A DNA stretch of 64,000 bases from Kribbella sindirgiensis (GTDB lineage: Bacteria; Actinomycetota; Actinomycetes; Propionibacteriales; Kribbellaceae). The stretch's first letter is position 1; every line of letters begins with the position of its first letter. The translations under genes and the position numbers were made by a program. The stretch is taken from positions 1 through 64,000 of the forward strand of contig NZ_SJKA01000016.1 of the NCBI RefSeq assembly GCF_004331435.1, written 5' to 3'. The notes under the pieces are model-generated. The model had not been told where the DNA came from and ran no database searches. It saw only the letters and a list, made by a program, of their open reading frames with translations. Below, piece after piece: positions 49,309-58,798 of this stretch.

Positions 49309-52300
49309 ATGGCCACGACGTACAAGATCCATCCGGCGATCGGCATCGCCCGGGTCGGCAACAGTCCGGACGAGTTCTTCGTCGGACCGGAGCACCTCGG
49401 CGAACGACCGGAACCACCGGGCGGGTTCAAGGACGCCCAGTGCCGCGTCAAACGGCAGGCCGCGCGCTTCCGGATCTTCGCGCACCACGACGACGGCAGC
49501 GTCGAGGAGATCGACGACGCCGCCGCCGAGATCTCGTGGACCGTTCACCTGGTGAACGCCAAGGCCGCGCACCCGAACCGCGGCAACAGCGAGCCGATCG
49601 GTCAGCTCACGATCGACCCGGGTGCGCGGACCCTGACCGGGCCCGATCAGCGCGAGCTCTTCGACACCGGCACGATCGATTTCTCCGGCGAACCGTCGGT
49701 AACCGTGCCGCTCGGCGAGATCCGCAGCGACGACGACAACCACCTGCTCGTCCTCGGCGGCCACGGCGCCGCCGCGTCACCGGCCGGCAACGTGATCGGC
49801 AGCTTCTGGGGAAACGCCGGCTGGTACGACGACGTGTCGGACGGACCGGTGACCGCGACGGTCACCTTGCGCTCGGACAACTCGACGCCGTCGGTCGAGG
49901 GCGCCTGGGCGATCGTCGCGCCGCCGAAGTTCGCGCCGCACCAGGACAGCGTGACCACGCTCTACGACCGGGTCCTGCAGCACATGATCGACCTCGGGCA
50001 CGTGCCCGCGCCGACCACGACGTCGTACACGAACGACGTCTATCCGATCCTGCAACGCGCCCGCGACATGCGGTGGGTGGAAGGGATCTTCGGCGCGCAC
50101 AGCTGGCCGGATCCGGTGACGTCGCAGCCGCTTGTCGACGCGATCTTCGCGCGGCTGGACCCGCCCGGCGACATGCCTGCGCTGAACGGGAGCGACTCCG
50201 CGCTGACGCCGACGCAGTACGCGCACATGCAGCGCTGGCAGGCCGGCAACTACACGGCCGACTGGGCCGGAGTGCCGGAACCGCAGACCGACCTGACCCC
50301 GGACGGGATGGATCGCGCAGCCCTCGAGGCCTGCGTCGGCGGCGCGTTCTTCCCCGGGATCGAGGCCGGCGGGCTGTCCGCGGGCGACCGGCCGATCATC
50401 GAGACGACGTACACCGCGGCGTTCCGGATCTCGTCCACCGCCGGCGCGATCAGCCAGGCGATGGCGCTGCCGTGGCACGCCGACTTCAAGGCGTGCGGTG
50501 ACAACTGGTGGCCGGTGCCGCGGCCGAACGACGTGATCGTGCAGGACACCGGCAGCCCGGGTCGCTGGGATCGTGACGTCGCGAGCATGGACGACATGGT
50601 CACGCTGTGGCACACGCTCGGGTTCGTCGTCGAGCAGGGCGCCGAGCACGTCGAGGTCGAGCACTGCGACGAGTCGTCGATCACGCTGCTCACCCCCGAG
50701 CTGCGTTTCGTCGACGTACCGCAGGGGCCGATGGGCATGGTGCGCGAGGCCGCGCTGGCGGTCAGCTTCGAGGTGCTGTCGCCGGGATCCGCCGTCACGC
50801 TCGACTACGCACCCGGAGGTGCGCCGGCGCATCCGCAACTGGTGGCCGCCACCACGTCGGTCACCGTCGGCCCGACCGCGCCGAACGGCGTGGCGACCGC
50901 CCGGTTGTGGGTCGTGTACCGGACCGGCACGGCGCCGTCGTCCATACCGCCGCAAGTACTCACGGTTCGCGAGGCCGCGTCCGGCCAGACCTGGGACGTG
51001 ACAGTCACCGGGAACACGGTCGCGCGTACGACGGCCGCCACCGCGCTGGTACTGGATCGCTCGGGCAGCATGAGCGAGGACCGCGGCGACGGTCAGAGCA
51101 AACACGTGGCGCTGCAGCAGGCGGCGAACATCTTCGTCGACCTGATGCTCGAAGGCGACGGTGTCGGCATCGTCCGCTACAACGAGGACGCGCAGCCGTT
51201 GCAGTCCGTCCTCGAGCTCGGCGCGGGCGGGCTGTCCGACGTGAACCGCAACGCGACCCACGACACGATCAACGGCACCGGCCTCGATCCGCAGGGCGCG
51301 ACCTCGATCGGCGACGGCATCTTCGAGGGCCGCGCGCTGCTCGACGCAGCACCGCCGTACGACGTGAAATCGCTGGTCGTCCTCACCGACGGCATCGAGA
51401 ACAGTCCGCGGATGATCTCGGACGTCGCCGCGCAGATCAACGAGCGCACGTACGCCGTCGGACTCGGTCAGCCGCAGAACATCAGCGTGCCCGCGTTGCA
51501 GACGATCTCCGGCAACAACGGCGGGTACCTGCTGGTGACGGGCGCGATCACCACCGACAACAGGTTCCTGCTGCAGAAGTACTTCCTGCAGGTGCTGGCG
51601 GGGATCAGCAACGCCGAGGTGGTGCTCGACCCGGACGGTGAGCTGAGTCCCGGCGCGGTGCATCGCATCCCGTTCCAGCTCTCCGACGGTGACTCGGGTG
51701 TGGACGTCGTACTGCTGACGCCTCGTCCGGAAGCCGTCGACTTCCGGCTGCAGACACCCAACGGTCTGCTGATCGAACCGTGGCGGGCGCAGGCCGAGCC
51801 GGCGATGCGGTACGTGACCGGCGACGGCGTCGCGTACTACCGGATCACACTGCCCGTCCAGCTCCGGCCGGGCCGTTTCGACCAGGCCGGGACCTGGCAC
51901 GCGTTACTGACGATCGGGCGACCGCATACTGGGAGGACCCCTGATGACTCCGATGGCGTCGACCTGTCGATCCTCCGCGGCCGGGCCAACCAGCCGGTGC
52001 GACCGGCCGCACCCACGCGGCGCCCGTTCGAGTTCGAGCGCGCCTTCGCGGTCGCGAACGAACCGGCCGGAGACGAGCAGCAGCCGGGACGGCGTGGCCT
52101 TCCGTACAGCCTGGTGGTGCACTCCTACTCGAACGTGTCGCTGCGCGCCGTGGCCGACCAGCGATCCTTCGAGCCGGGCGCCCAGGTGACTGTGGGAGCC
52201 ACGCTCACGCAGTCCGGCGTGCCGGTCGAGGGCGATCCGTCGGTCTGGGCCGATGTCACGCGCCCGGATGGTTCGTTGGTGACGCTGAGCCTGGCTCCGG

Positions 52301-52602
52301 TTGGGCCCGGGGAGTTCGCGGGGACCTTCGGTACGACGCTGCCTGGCGTCTACCGGATCCGCGTACGCGCCCGCGGCCGTACTCGCGTGGGCCGGCCGTT
52401 CACGCGGGAACGTACGCTCACCGCGGCCGTGTGGCGCGGCGGTGACAACCCACCAATTCCTTCTGGTGGTGACACCTTCTGCGAGTGGTTGTCCTGCCTG
52501 TTCAAGGACGGGGTCATCGACGAGAAGCTGATCGAGCGGCTGCGGCGGCTCGGGTTCGACCTCGACGCACTCCGCAAGTGCCTGCGCGGTTGCGGCTGCT
52601 GA
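49309..52602 (+). CDS. LodA-like quinoprotein fused to a von Willebrand A domain
   Basis: 1097 aa. The first ~560 residues match the LodA/GoxA family of cysteine-tryptophylquinone oxidases: IHPAIGIARVGNSPDEFFVGPE, NVIGSFWGNAGWYDDVSDGPV and EACVGGAFFPGIEAGG. The cofactor Cys is probably C342 and the Trp W400 or W401 in NWWPVPRPNDV; the spacing of about 58 residues is similar to that of LodA. A VWA domain follows (~575-770), with MIDAS DRSGS (D583), TSIGDG and LTDGIEN. An Ig-like beta region (~950-1055) and a Cys-rich tail (FCEWLSC, CLRGCGC) end the protein. No signal peptide. A LodB-like flavoprotein follows at once. The fusion is unusual. Confidence 0.85.
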   Translation: MATTYKIHPAIGIARVGNSPDEFFVGPEHLGERPEPPGGFKDAQCRVKRQAARFRIFAHHDDGSVEEIDDAAAEISWTVHLVNAKAAHPNRGNSEPIGQLTIDPGARTLTGPDQRELFDTGTIDFSGEPSVTVPLGEIRSDDDNHLLVLGGHGAAASPAGNVIGSFWGNAGWYDDVSDGPVTATVTLRSDNSTPSVEGAWAIVAPPKFAPHQDSVTTLYDRVLQHMIDLGHVPAPTTTSYTNDVYPILQRARDMRWVEGIFGAHSWPDPVTSQPLVDAIFARLDPPGDMPALNGSDSALTPTQYAHMQRWQAGNYTADWAGVPEPQTDLTPDGMDRAALEACVGGAFFPGIEAGGLSAGDRPIIETTYTAAFRISSTAGAISQAMALPWHADFKACGDNWWPVPRPNDVIVQDTGSPGRWDRDVASMDDMVTLWHTLGFVVEQGAEHVEVEHCDESSITLLTPELRFVDVPQGPMGMVREAALAVSFEVLSPGSAVTLDYAPGGAPAHPQLVAATTSVTVGPTAPNGVATARLWVVYRTGTAPSSIPPQVLTVREAASGQTWDVTVTGNTVARTTAATALVLDRSGSMSEDRGDGQSKHVALQQAANIFVDLMLEGDGVGIVRYNEDAQPLQSVLELGAGGLSDVNRNATHDTINGTGLDPQGATSIGDGIFEGRALLDAAPPYDVKSLVVLTDGIENSPRMISDVAAQINERTYAVGLGQPQNISVPALQTISGNNGGYLLVTGAITTDNRFLLQKYFLQVLAGISNAEVVLDPDGELSPGAVHRIPFQLSDGDSGVDVVLLTPRPEAVDFRLQTPNGLLIEPWRAQAEPAMRYVTGDGVAYYRITLPVQLRPGRFDQAGTWHALLTIGRPHTGRTPDDSDGVDLSILRGRANQPVRPAAPTRRPFEFERAFAVANEPAGDEQQPGRRGLPYSLVVHSYSNVSLRAVADQRSFEPGAQVTVGATLTQSGVPVEGDPSVWADVTRPDGSLVTLSLAPVGPGEFAGTFGTTLPGVYRIRVRARGRTRVGRPFTRERTLTAAVWRGGDNPPIPSGGDTFCEWLSCLFKDGVIDEKLIERLRRLGFDLDALRKCLRGCGC

Positions 52603-52603
52603 C

Positions 52604-53821
52604 GTGATCGACACGGTCACGACGTACGACGTCGTTGTCGCCGGCGGAGGCCCCGCCGGCGCAGCGACCGCCCTGCGACTGGCACGTGCGGGACACACTG
52701 TCGCGTTGCTGGAGCGCAGCCGGTTCGACCGTCCGCGGGTCGGCGAAACGCTTGCCCCGAGCATCCAACCGTTGCTGCGGGATCTCGGGATCTGGGAGCA
52801 GTTCGTTGCCTTGGGCCCGTTGCCGTCCTGGGGCACCCGGAGCATCTGGAGCAGCACGGAACCGGCCGCGCACTCGCATCTCGAGAACGGCTACGCCAGC
52901 GGCTGGCATGTCGATCGCCGGCTCTTCGACCGGATGCTCCTTGACGCGGCCGCCGACGCCGGGGCATGCGTGTCCCTCGGCACGTCCCTTGTCGGCTCCC
53001 GGTACGACGCCCTGTGGCAACTCACCTGTTCTGGTGGCCGTCGCCTCACAGGCCGGGTCCTGATCGACGCGACCGGCCGCTCGGCCACTATCGGGCGGTC
53101 GCTCGGTGCCCGTCGCATCGCCTTCGACCGCCTGGTCGGGATCACGGCCCAATGGAACGGCGTGGACGTCGCCGCCGAGCAGTACCTGCTGATCGAGTCG
53201 GTCCCTGACGGCTGGTGGTACACCGCGCCCCTTCCCGGGAACGCGATGGTCGGCATGTTCATGACCGACGCCGACATCTGCCGCCACCACAACCTCACCG
53301 CCCCGAACCCCTGGCGCACCCACCTCGCATCCACCACTGCAACCGCCCTCCGCCTCGACACCGCCCTCCGCCTCGACACCGCGCTCCGCCTGGGCACCGC
53401 GCTCCGCCTGGGCACCGCACTCCGCGGCGACACCGCAACCCACCTCGGCCCGACAACCCGCTCAACTACGTCCGACGGCGTACGCCTGCCGACCACTCCC
53501 CGGGTGTACTCCGCTGCCAGTCATCGGCTCGTCCGGCCCGGCGACACCCGCCCCTGGCTCACAGTCGGCGACGCGGCGCTCGCCGTCGACCCCATCTCAG
53601 GCAGCGGCGTACCCCGGGCCCTCCGCACCGCCGAAGCCGCCGCAACAACCGCCGCCCGCCTGCTGACCCACCCCGCCGACCCCGCCCCCCTCACCACCTA
53701 CGAGTCCACCCGCAACGCCGAGTGCACCACCTACCTATCCACCCGCGCGGACTACTACGCCGTAGCCCTCCCCCACCCAACCCCCTTCTGGACCCGCCGC
53801 CGAACCCTCACACCAGCCTGA
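52604..53821 (+). CDS. LodB-like FAD-dependent oxidoreductase
   Basis: 405 aa. VVVAGGGPAGAATALRLARAGHTVALLER is the FAD site, PRVGETLAPS the flavin-halogenase/LodB motif and TVGDAALAVDPISGSGV the second FAD block. In LodAB systems the flavoprotein is needed to make the tryptophylquinone in LodA, and its gene sits directly downstream, as here (GTG 1 bp after the stop). Halogenase relatives have a WxWxIP motif; this one lacks it. Residues 247-276 are a TALR-based six-residue repeat from five 18-bp tandem units, inserted where the family is variable. Confidence 0.85.
   Translation: MIDTVTTYDVVVAGGGPAGAATALRLARAGHTVALLERSRFDRPRVGETLAPSIQPLLRDLGIWEQFVALGPLPSWGTRSIWSSTEPAAHSHLENGYASGWHVDRRLFDRMLLDAAADAGACVSLGTSLVGSRYDALWQLTCSGGRRLTGRVLIDATGRSATIGRSLGARRIAFDRLVGITAQWNGVDVAAEQYLLIESVPDGWWYTAPLPGNAMVGMFMTDADICRHHNLTAPNPWRTHLASTTATALRLDTALRLDTALRLGTALRLGTALRGDTATHLGPTTRSTTSDGVRLPTTPRVYSAASHRLVRPGDTRPWLTVGDAALAVDPISGSGVPRALRTAEAAATTAARLLTHPADPAPLTTYESTRNAECTTYLSTRADYYAVALPHPTPFWTRRRTLTPA
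53342..53431 (+). repeat. Five 18-bp in-frame tandem repeats in the LodB-like gene
   Basis: Units of the form ACCGCNCTCCGCCTSGRC begin at 53342, 53360, 53378, 53396 and 53414. They encode TALRLD, TALRLD, TALRLG, TALRLG and TALRGD. The near-identity of units suggests recent slippage and possible length variation between strains. Confidence 0.85.
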
Positions 53822-53831
53822 AGCTGGTGTC

Positions 53832-54007
53832 TTGCGCCGCAAGTTCGCGTCGTCAGTCGATCCTGACGCGATCGCGGCCCGCCCCACAGAGCCCGCACCC
53901 CGACCAGCACGGCTCCGTCCATCAACCTCCCCAAACCGGTTTGGGGAGGTTCGCGGACGGGACTGGGGAGCGCTACTGCCCGTTCCGGGAGGGTAGAACT
54001 CCCCAAA
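53832..54007. repeat. Dispersed structured repeat, copy 1
   Basis: Two conserved blocks match the element at 60781-60930: 53832-53878 (TTGCGCCGC..., about 42 of 47 bases alike) and 53929-54007. The second block holds CCTCCCCAAACC followed by its exact reverse complement (53926-53949), a 24-bp self-complementary palindrome, and then GGGAG-N7-CTCCCC. Between the blocks is about 50 bp not shared. It lies between convergent genes (LodB-like, RibD-like). The remaining 54008-54125 contains a TTTGTGCACGG and TACACAAAG pair but no gene. Confidence 0.7.
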
Positions 54008-54125
54008 GCCCCCTTCGTCGCATTGCCGGTCGTCTTTGTGCACGGCTCGACCACGAAACTGGCCCGGGGATGGTTGGTGGGTACACAAAGATGCCATGGG
54101 CACTGGACGCCTCCGGCTGAGGACG

Positions 54126-54704
54126 CTAAGGGTGGAGGGTCGGGCGGTAGGTGAGTTCTTGGGTGTTGCCGTCGAGGGTGCGGGTCTCGAGCAGTTCGAG
54201 GTCGAAGTCGGCCGCGCCTCCGAACACCGGATCCACCCCGGTCCGGCCGGTGATCACCGGAAACACCGTCACCTGAACGCGATCGACCAGGCCGGCGGCC
54301 AGCAGCGCCCGGTTCAGCGACAAGCTGCCGTGCGACCGCAACGGCACATCGGACTCTTCCTTCAGCCGGGCAACGATTTCGACGGCGTCTCCGCTCGCCA
54401 CCGTCGCATCCGGCCAGTCGAGCGGCTCCCGCAGCGTGCTCGACACGACCGTCGCGGGCAGTTCCCGCATCCGGGTCACCCACGCATCCCGAGCCTCGTC
54501 GCCCTCGGCACTCGCCGCCAGCATCTCCGCATGCGCCCGGTACGTGGTGGCTCCGAGCACCATCCGCAACTCCCCCGCGTACAAGGCCAGCCGCCGCTCG
54601 AGCAACTCCGGCCCCTGCTTCCCCCAATACCCACCCCAGTCACCGGTGTGCGCCCCGAACCCATCGAGGCTGGAAAAGACGTCGAACGTATAGGTAGCAG
54701 TCAT
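54126..54704 (-). CDS. RibD C-terminal/dihydrofolate-reductase-like protein
   Basis: 192 aa. SSLDGFGAHTGDW near the start and VPLRSHGSLSLNRALLAAGLVDRVQVTVFPVITG later match the DHFR-like RibD-C fold, with an NADPH site. Such free-standing proteins are annotated as dihydrofolate-reductase-family proteins and reduce unknown small molecules. ATG 54704 has TGAGGAGAGCGTG upstream. It starts 37 bp after the DinB-like gene and is probably co-transcribed with it. Confidence 0.83.
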   Translation of the reverse strand: MTATYTFDVFSSLDGFGAHTGDWGGYWGKQGPELLERRLALYAGELRMVLGATTYRAHAEMLAASAEGDEARDAWVTRMRELPATVVSSTLREPLDWPDATVASGDAVEIVARLKEESDVPLRSHGSLSLNRALLAAGLVDRVQVTVFPVITGRTGVDPVFGGAADFDLELLETRTLDGNTQELTYRPTLHP

Positions 54705-54741
54705 CACGCTCTCCTCAGGTACGTCGGCCGTCAGCAGCCGC

Positions 54742-55326
54742 TCACCCCTGCAACGAACTCCCCACGCCCGATCCGACACCGAGACGCAGATAGAGATCCC
54801 GAAGCAAGCAGATCTCCGCGCCGTGGTGGATCAGTTCGATGTTGGCGTACAGCATCTTCTTCGCCATCGGCGCGTGGGCGAACGCGAGCGGTTCCCCCTG
54901 CGGCTCGGCGAGTCCCGCCGTTCCCATCCGGCGTACGCCGTCGATCCAGATTCCGTACTCCGCATCAAGCTGCCGCAACGCCTCCTCGGCAGTCCCCGCG
55001 TAACAGTACGTCTGCTCACTGACCGCCGTACGGCCGAACTGCTTCCCGTTCGTCGACGCCAGTCCACCGATCAGGTGCGCCATCCGCCAGGCAATCGTCG
55101 TCACCGGCTCCAGCTCGTACGGCGGCTCGGCGTAGTCCATCGTGAACTCACCGGCGCCGAACGAGATCGGCGCCGAACTCTCCCCACGCCGACTCACCGT
55201 CCAGCAGTCAGCCACCGGCTCCCAGAAATACTCGTCATCCCCCAGCCCCTCCAACCGAGGCCTCAGCCGCCCCTGCCAATGCGCGTCGATCTGATCAACC
55301 ACCTCAGCACCCCAGTCAACATCCAT
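54742..55326 (-). CDS. DinB/YfiT-like four-helix protein
   Basis: 194 aa. WRMAHLIGGLAS and NIELIHHGAEICLLRDLYLR give the His residues of the DinB-superfamily metal site, and AVSEQTYCYAGTAEEALRQLDAEY lies between. The superfamily includes thiol-dependent transferases (mycothiol, bacillithiol); actinobacteria use mycothiol, so a role in thiol conjugation is possible. The name DinB refers to the fold, not to a polymerase. It lies upstream of the RibD-like gene on the same strand. Confidence 0.8.
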   Translation of the reverse strand: MDVDWGAEVVDQIDAHWQGRLRPRLEGLGDDEYFWEPVADCWTVSRRGESSAPISFGAGEFTMDYAEPPYELEPVTTIAWRMAHLIGGLASTNGKQFGRTAVSEQTYCYAGTAEEALRQLDAEYGIWIDGVRRMGTAGLAEPQGEPLAFAHAPMAKKMLYANIELIHHGAEICLLRDLYLRLGVGSGVGSSLQG

Positions 55327-55349
55327 CCCCAGACCGTACTGTCACGAGG

Positions 55350-58300
55350 TCAGCGGAAGTCGCGGGATTTGGTGCGGGCGGCCAGCGGGAGGCGTTGGAG
55401 GTGGTCGGCGGAGAGGTTGGTGACTTCGCCGGCGCGTTCTACGCGGCCGCGGATGATCATGGCGGCGGCGTTGCGGGCCACGGCGGCGTGGCGGTGCCAG
55501 CAGCCGACGGTGATGACGATGTTCGCCATGCCGGTCTCGTCCTCGAGGTTCATGAACGTGACACCCGAGGCGGTGGCGGGGCGCTGGCGATGGGTGACCA
55601 CACCGGCGACCCGGACGCGGGCGCCGTCAGGAGCCTGGCGAAGTTCGGCCGCGGACAGGATGCCGTCGGCGCGGAGCCGGTCGCGGACCCGTTGCATCGG
55701 ATGGCTCGCGGTGGTGATCGAGGTTGACCACAGATCCGCCATATCGGCCTCGATGTCACTCATCCCGGGCAGCGTCGGCGGCGGGCCGGCCGCGGTGATC
55801 CCGGCCAGTTGCCCCGGACGCTCCTCGGCCGCCCGGCCCGCCTCCCACAAGGCCTGCCGCCGGTCGAGCCCGAAGCAGTCGAACGCCCCCGCGGTCGCCA
55901 GCGCTTCGACCTGTGCCGCGGTGATCCCGGTACGCCGGACCAGGTCGGCCATCTCGGTGAACGGCCCGCCCCGCTCCCGCTCCTCGACGATCAGCTTCGC
56001 GCCCTTCTCCCCCACGGTGCGTACTTCGGCCAGCCCGAGCCGGACCGCGAACGCCCCGTCCCTGCGATGCACCGTGGTGTCGAACGGCGCCCGCGGATCG
56101 AACGGACCCACCAACGGTTGCGGATCGGCCAGACACGCGTCGAGACCGGTCGGCCCGGTCAGTTCCTGCCCCTCGACCAGCAGCTCGAGCCCCGCGTCGA
56201 CCCCCGAGAGCTCCAGGTGCGGACGGCGTACCTCGACACCGTGCCGGCGGGCGTCGGCGACCAGGGACTGCGGTGAGTAGAACCCCATCGGCTGCGCCCG
56301 GAGCAGCGCGGCCAGGAACGCGGCCGGATAGTGCAGCCGCAGCCACGTGCTGGAGTAGACGAGCAGCGCGAAGCTGATCGAGTGCGACTCGGCGAACCCG
56401 AAGTTCGCGAACGCCTCGATCTTGGCGTAGATCTCGTCGGCCAGCTCCCCGGTGATCCCGTTACCCGCCATCCCGGCGTACAGCTTGTCCTTCAGGGACG
56501 AGATCTTCTCGATACCGCGCTTGGACCCCATCGCGCGGCGCAGCAGGTCGGCCTCGTCGCCGTCAATCTCGCCGACCGCCATCGCCATCTGCATCAGCTG
56601 CTCCTGGAACAGCGGCACGCCCATGGTCCGCTCCAGCACCGGCTGCAGCTTCGGGTGCAGGTAGGTGATCGGTTCCTCCCCGGTCCGGCGGCGGATGTAC
56701 GGATGCACGGCGCCGCCCTGGATCGGGCCGGGCCGGATCAGCGCGATCTCGGTGACCAGGTCGTAGAACCGCCGCGGTTTCAGCCGCGGCAGGGTCGCCA
56801 TCTGCGCGCGGGACTCCACCTGGAACACCCCCACCGAGTCCGCGTGGCAGAGCTGGTCGTAGACCCCGGCCTCCTCCCGCGGGATCGTGTGCAGCTCCCA
56901 CGACTCCCCGATCCGCTCGCGGACCATGTCCAGGCAGTACTGCAGCGCGGCCAGCATGCCGAGCCCGAGCAGGTCGAACTTGACCAGCCCCATCCACGCA
57001 CAGTCGTCCTTGTCCCACTGCAGGACCGTGCGGTTCTCCATCCGGGCGTGCTCGATCGGCACCACCTCGCCGACCGGACGCTCGGTCAGCACCATCCCGC
57101 CGGAGTGGATCCCCAGGTGCCGCGGGAACTTCAGCAGCTCGGTCGCCATCCCCACCACTTGCGGCGGGATGTCGTGCTCGGTCGACGTGATCTCCGGGCT
57201 CCAGCCGTCCACCTGTTTCGACCACGCGTCCTGCTGACCGACGGAGTACCCCAGCGCCTTGGCCATGTCCCGGACGGCGGACTTCGGGCGGTACGAGATC
57301 ACGTTCGCCACCTGGGCGGCGTTGTGCCGGCCGTACTTGGAGTAGACGTGCTGGATCACCTCCTCGCGGCGTCCGGAGTCGAAGTCGACGTCGATGTCCG
57401 GCTCCTCGGCGCGAGTGGTGGCCAGGAACCGCTCGAACGGCAGGTTGTAGAGGATGCTGTCCACCGCGGTGATCCCGAGCGCGTAGCAGACCGCGGAGTT
57501 CGCCGCCGATCCCCTGCCCTGACAGAGGATCCCGTGATCGTGGGCGAACCGGACGATATCCTCCACGATCAGGAAGTACCCCGGGAACTCCTTCTCCTCG
57601 ATCACGGCCAGCTCGCGGGTCAACCGCTCGTACGCGTCCGGGCGTTGTTCGCGGGTCCCGTACCGCTTCGCGGCGCCCTCGAAGGTCAGGTGCCGCAACC
57701 ACGACATCGGGGTGTGCCCGTCGGGTACGTCGCGCAACGGCAGCTTCGGTTTCGCGCGGGCGAGGTCGAACGCGAGCTGGTCCGCCAGCGTCACCGAGCG
57801 CGCCACCGCCCCGTCGTACCGCTGGAAGCGGGCGGTCATCTCCGCGCCGGAGCGCACGAACGCCATCCCGCTCGACGGCAGCCAGCCGTCCATCGCGTCC
57901 AGGTCGCGACGGGCCCGTACGGCGGCCAGCGCGGCCGCCAGCTTGTGCTGGGCCGGGGTCGCGTAATGAACGTTGTTCGTGGCAACTACCGGGAGGCCGC
58001 GGTCGGCGGCCAGGCCGGCCAGGACCCGGTTCCGCGTGGTGTCGGCGGGGACGTGGTGGTCGATCAGCTCGACCACCACCCGGTCCTTGCCGAACAGCGC
58101 GGTCAGCCGGTCCAGCTCGCGGCCGGCCGCCGCCGGACCGTCGGCATGCCCGCCGAGCTCCAGCGCCTGCCGGACCAGCCCCTTGCGGCAACCGGTCAGG
58201 ATCACCCAGTCGCGACCGACCGAGGCCAACTCCTCCAAGACGTAGACCGGCTTCCCCTTTTCTCCGCCGGCAAGCTGCGCCTCGGTGATGGCGCCGGCCA

Positions 58301-58772
58301 AGGCGTGATACCCCTCCTGCCCCTCGGCCAGCACCAGCAGGTGACTGCCCTCAGGGTCGGCCACCCCGTTCTGCGGACCGGTCAGCCCCAGCGACAGCTC
58401 CGCCCCGAACACGGTCGGCATCGAGTACGCCGCGGCGGCCTCGGCGAACCGCGCCGCGCCGTAGAACCCGTCGTGATCGGTCAGCGCCAGCGCGTGCAGC
58501 CCTTGCCGGACAGCGGCCTCGACCAGATCCTCCGGCTGCGAGGCGCCGTCCAGGAAGGAGAAGTTCGAGTGGACGTGGAGCTCGGCGTACGGCACCGAAT
58601 GCTCCGGCCGGGCAGCCTTCGAAGCCACATACGGCCCCCGATGCTGCGACCACGCCGGACTGTCCCCACCGTCCCCCGTCACCGGCCGCCCACCGTGACT
58701 ACCCGGCCGCGACCGATCCGAGAGCCGACGCTCCAACTCGGACCACTTGATCGGCGGGTTGTTGTACCCCAT
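55350..58772 (-). CDS. dnaE2: Error-prone DNA polymerase DnaE2 (ImuC)
   Basis: 1140 aa. The PHP domain starts AELHVHSNFSFLDGASQPEDLVEAA (~65-90), with LALTDHDGFYG next. The palm carries EPDIDVDFDSGRREEVI (about residues 455-465) with the catalytic Asp residues, and the C-terminal OB fold ends near VRVAGVVTHRQRPATASG. Length and features fit DnaE2, the SOS-induced translesion polymerase, rather than replicative DnaE1. ATG 58772 is 6 nt from a TAATAT -10 box with a LexA box overlapping it, so it is leaderless and damage-inducible. No imuA or imuB is adjacent. Confidence 0.95.
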   Translation of the reverse strand: MGYNNPPIKWSELERRLSDRSRPGSHGGRPVTGDGGDSPAWSQHRGPYVASKAARPEHSVPYAELHVHSNFSFLDGASQPEDLVEAAVRQGLHALALTDHDGFYGAARFAEAAAAYSMPTVFGAELSLGLTGPQNGVADPEGSHLLVLAEGQEGYHALAGAITEAQLAGGEKGKPVYVLEELASVGRDWVILTGCRKGLVRQALELGGHADGPAAAGRELDRLTALFGKDRVVVELIDHHVPADTTRNRVLAGLAADRGLPVVATNNVHYATPAQHKLAAALAAVRARRDLDAMDGWLPSSGMAFVRSGAEMTARFQRYDGAVARSVTLADQLAFDLARAKPKLPLRDVPDGHTPMSWLRHLTFEGAAKRYGTREQRPDAYERLTRELAVIEEKEFPGYFLIVEDIVRFAHDHGILCQGRGSAANSAVCYALGITAVDSILYNLPFERFLATTRAEEPDIDVDFDSGRREEVIQHVYSKYGRHNAAQVANVISYRPKSAVRDMAKALGYSVGQQDAWSKQVDGWSPEITSTEHDIPPQVVGMATELLKFPRHLGIHSGGMVLTERPVGEVVPIEHARMENRTVLQWDKDDCAWMGLVKFDLLGLGMLAALQYCLDMVRERIGESWELHTIPREEAGVYDQLCHADSVGVFQVESRAQMATLPRLKPRRFYDLVTEIALIRPGPIQGGAVHPYIRRRTGEEPITYLHPKLQPVLERTMGVPLFQEQLMQMAMAVGEIDGDEADLLRRAMGSKRGIEKISSLKDKLYAGMAGNGITGELADEIYAKIEAFANFGFAESHSISFALLVYSSTWLRLHYPAAFLAALLRAQPMGFYSPQSLVADARRHGVEVRRPHLELSGVDAGLELLVEGQELTGPTGLDACLADPQPLVGPFDPRAPFDTTVHRRDGAFAVRLGLAEVRTVGEKGAKLIVEERERGGPFTEMADLVRRTGITAAQVEALATAGAFDCFGLDRRQALWEAGRAAEERPGQLAGITAAGPPPTLPGMSDIEADMADLWSTSITTASHPMQRVRDRLRADGILSAAELRQAPDGARVRVAGVVTHRQRPATASGVTFMNLEDETGMANIVITVGCWHRHAAVARNAAAMIIRGRVERAGEVTNLSADHLQRLPLAARTKSRDFR

Positions 58773-58778
58773 GACCAC

Positions 58779-58798
58779 ATATTAGAACAAGTGTTCGA
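58779..58798 (-). promoter_or_regulatory. SOS box and -10 box of dnaE2
   Basis: TAGAACAAGTGTTCGA (58783-58798) fits the actinobacterial LexA operator CGAAC-N4-GTTCG with one change. Minus-strand TAATAT (58779-58784) is the -10 box and overlaps it, so LexA would block polymerase. Confidence 0.8.

Noticed and set aside
52604..53821. Flavin-dependent tryptophan halogenase
   Set aside because: No WxWxIP motif is visible and the gene directly follows a LodA-like gene, so the LodB-type role is more likely.
54742..55326. DinB DNA polymerase IV
   Set aside because: The protein is a 194-aa four-helix DinB-superfamily member with no polymerase motifs.
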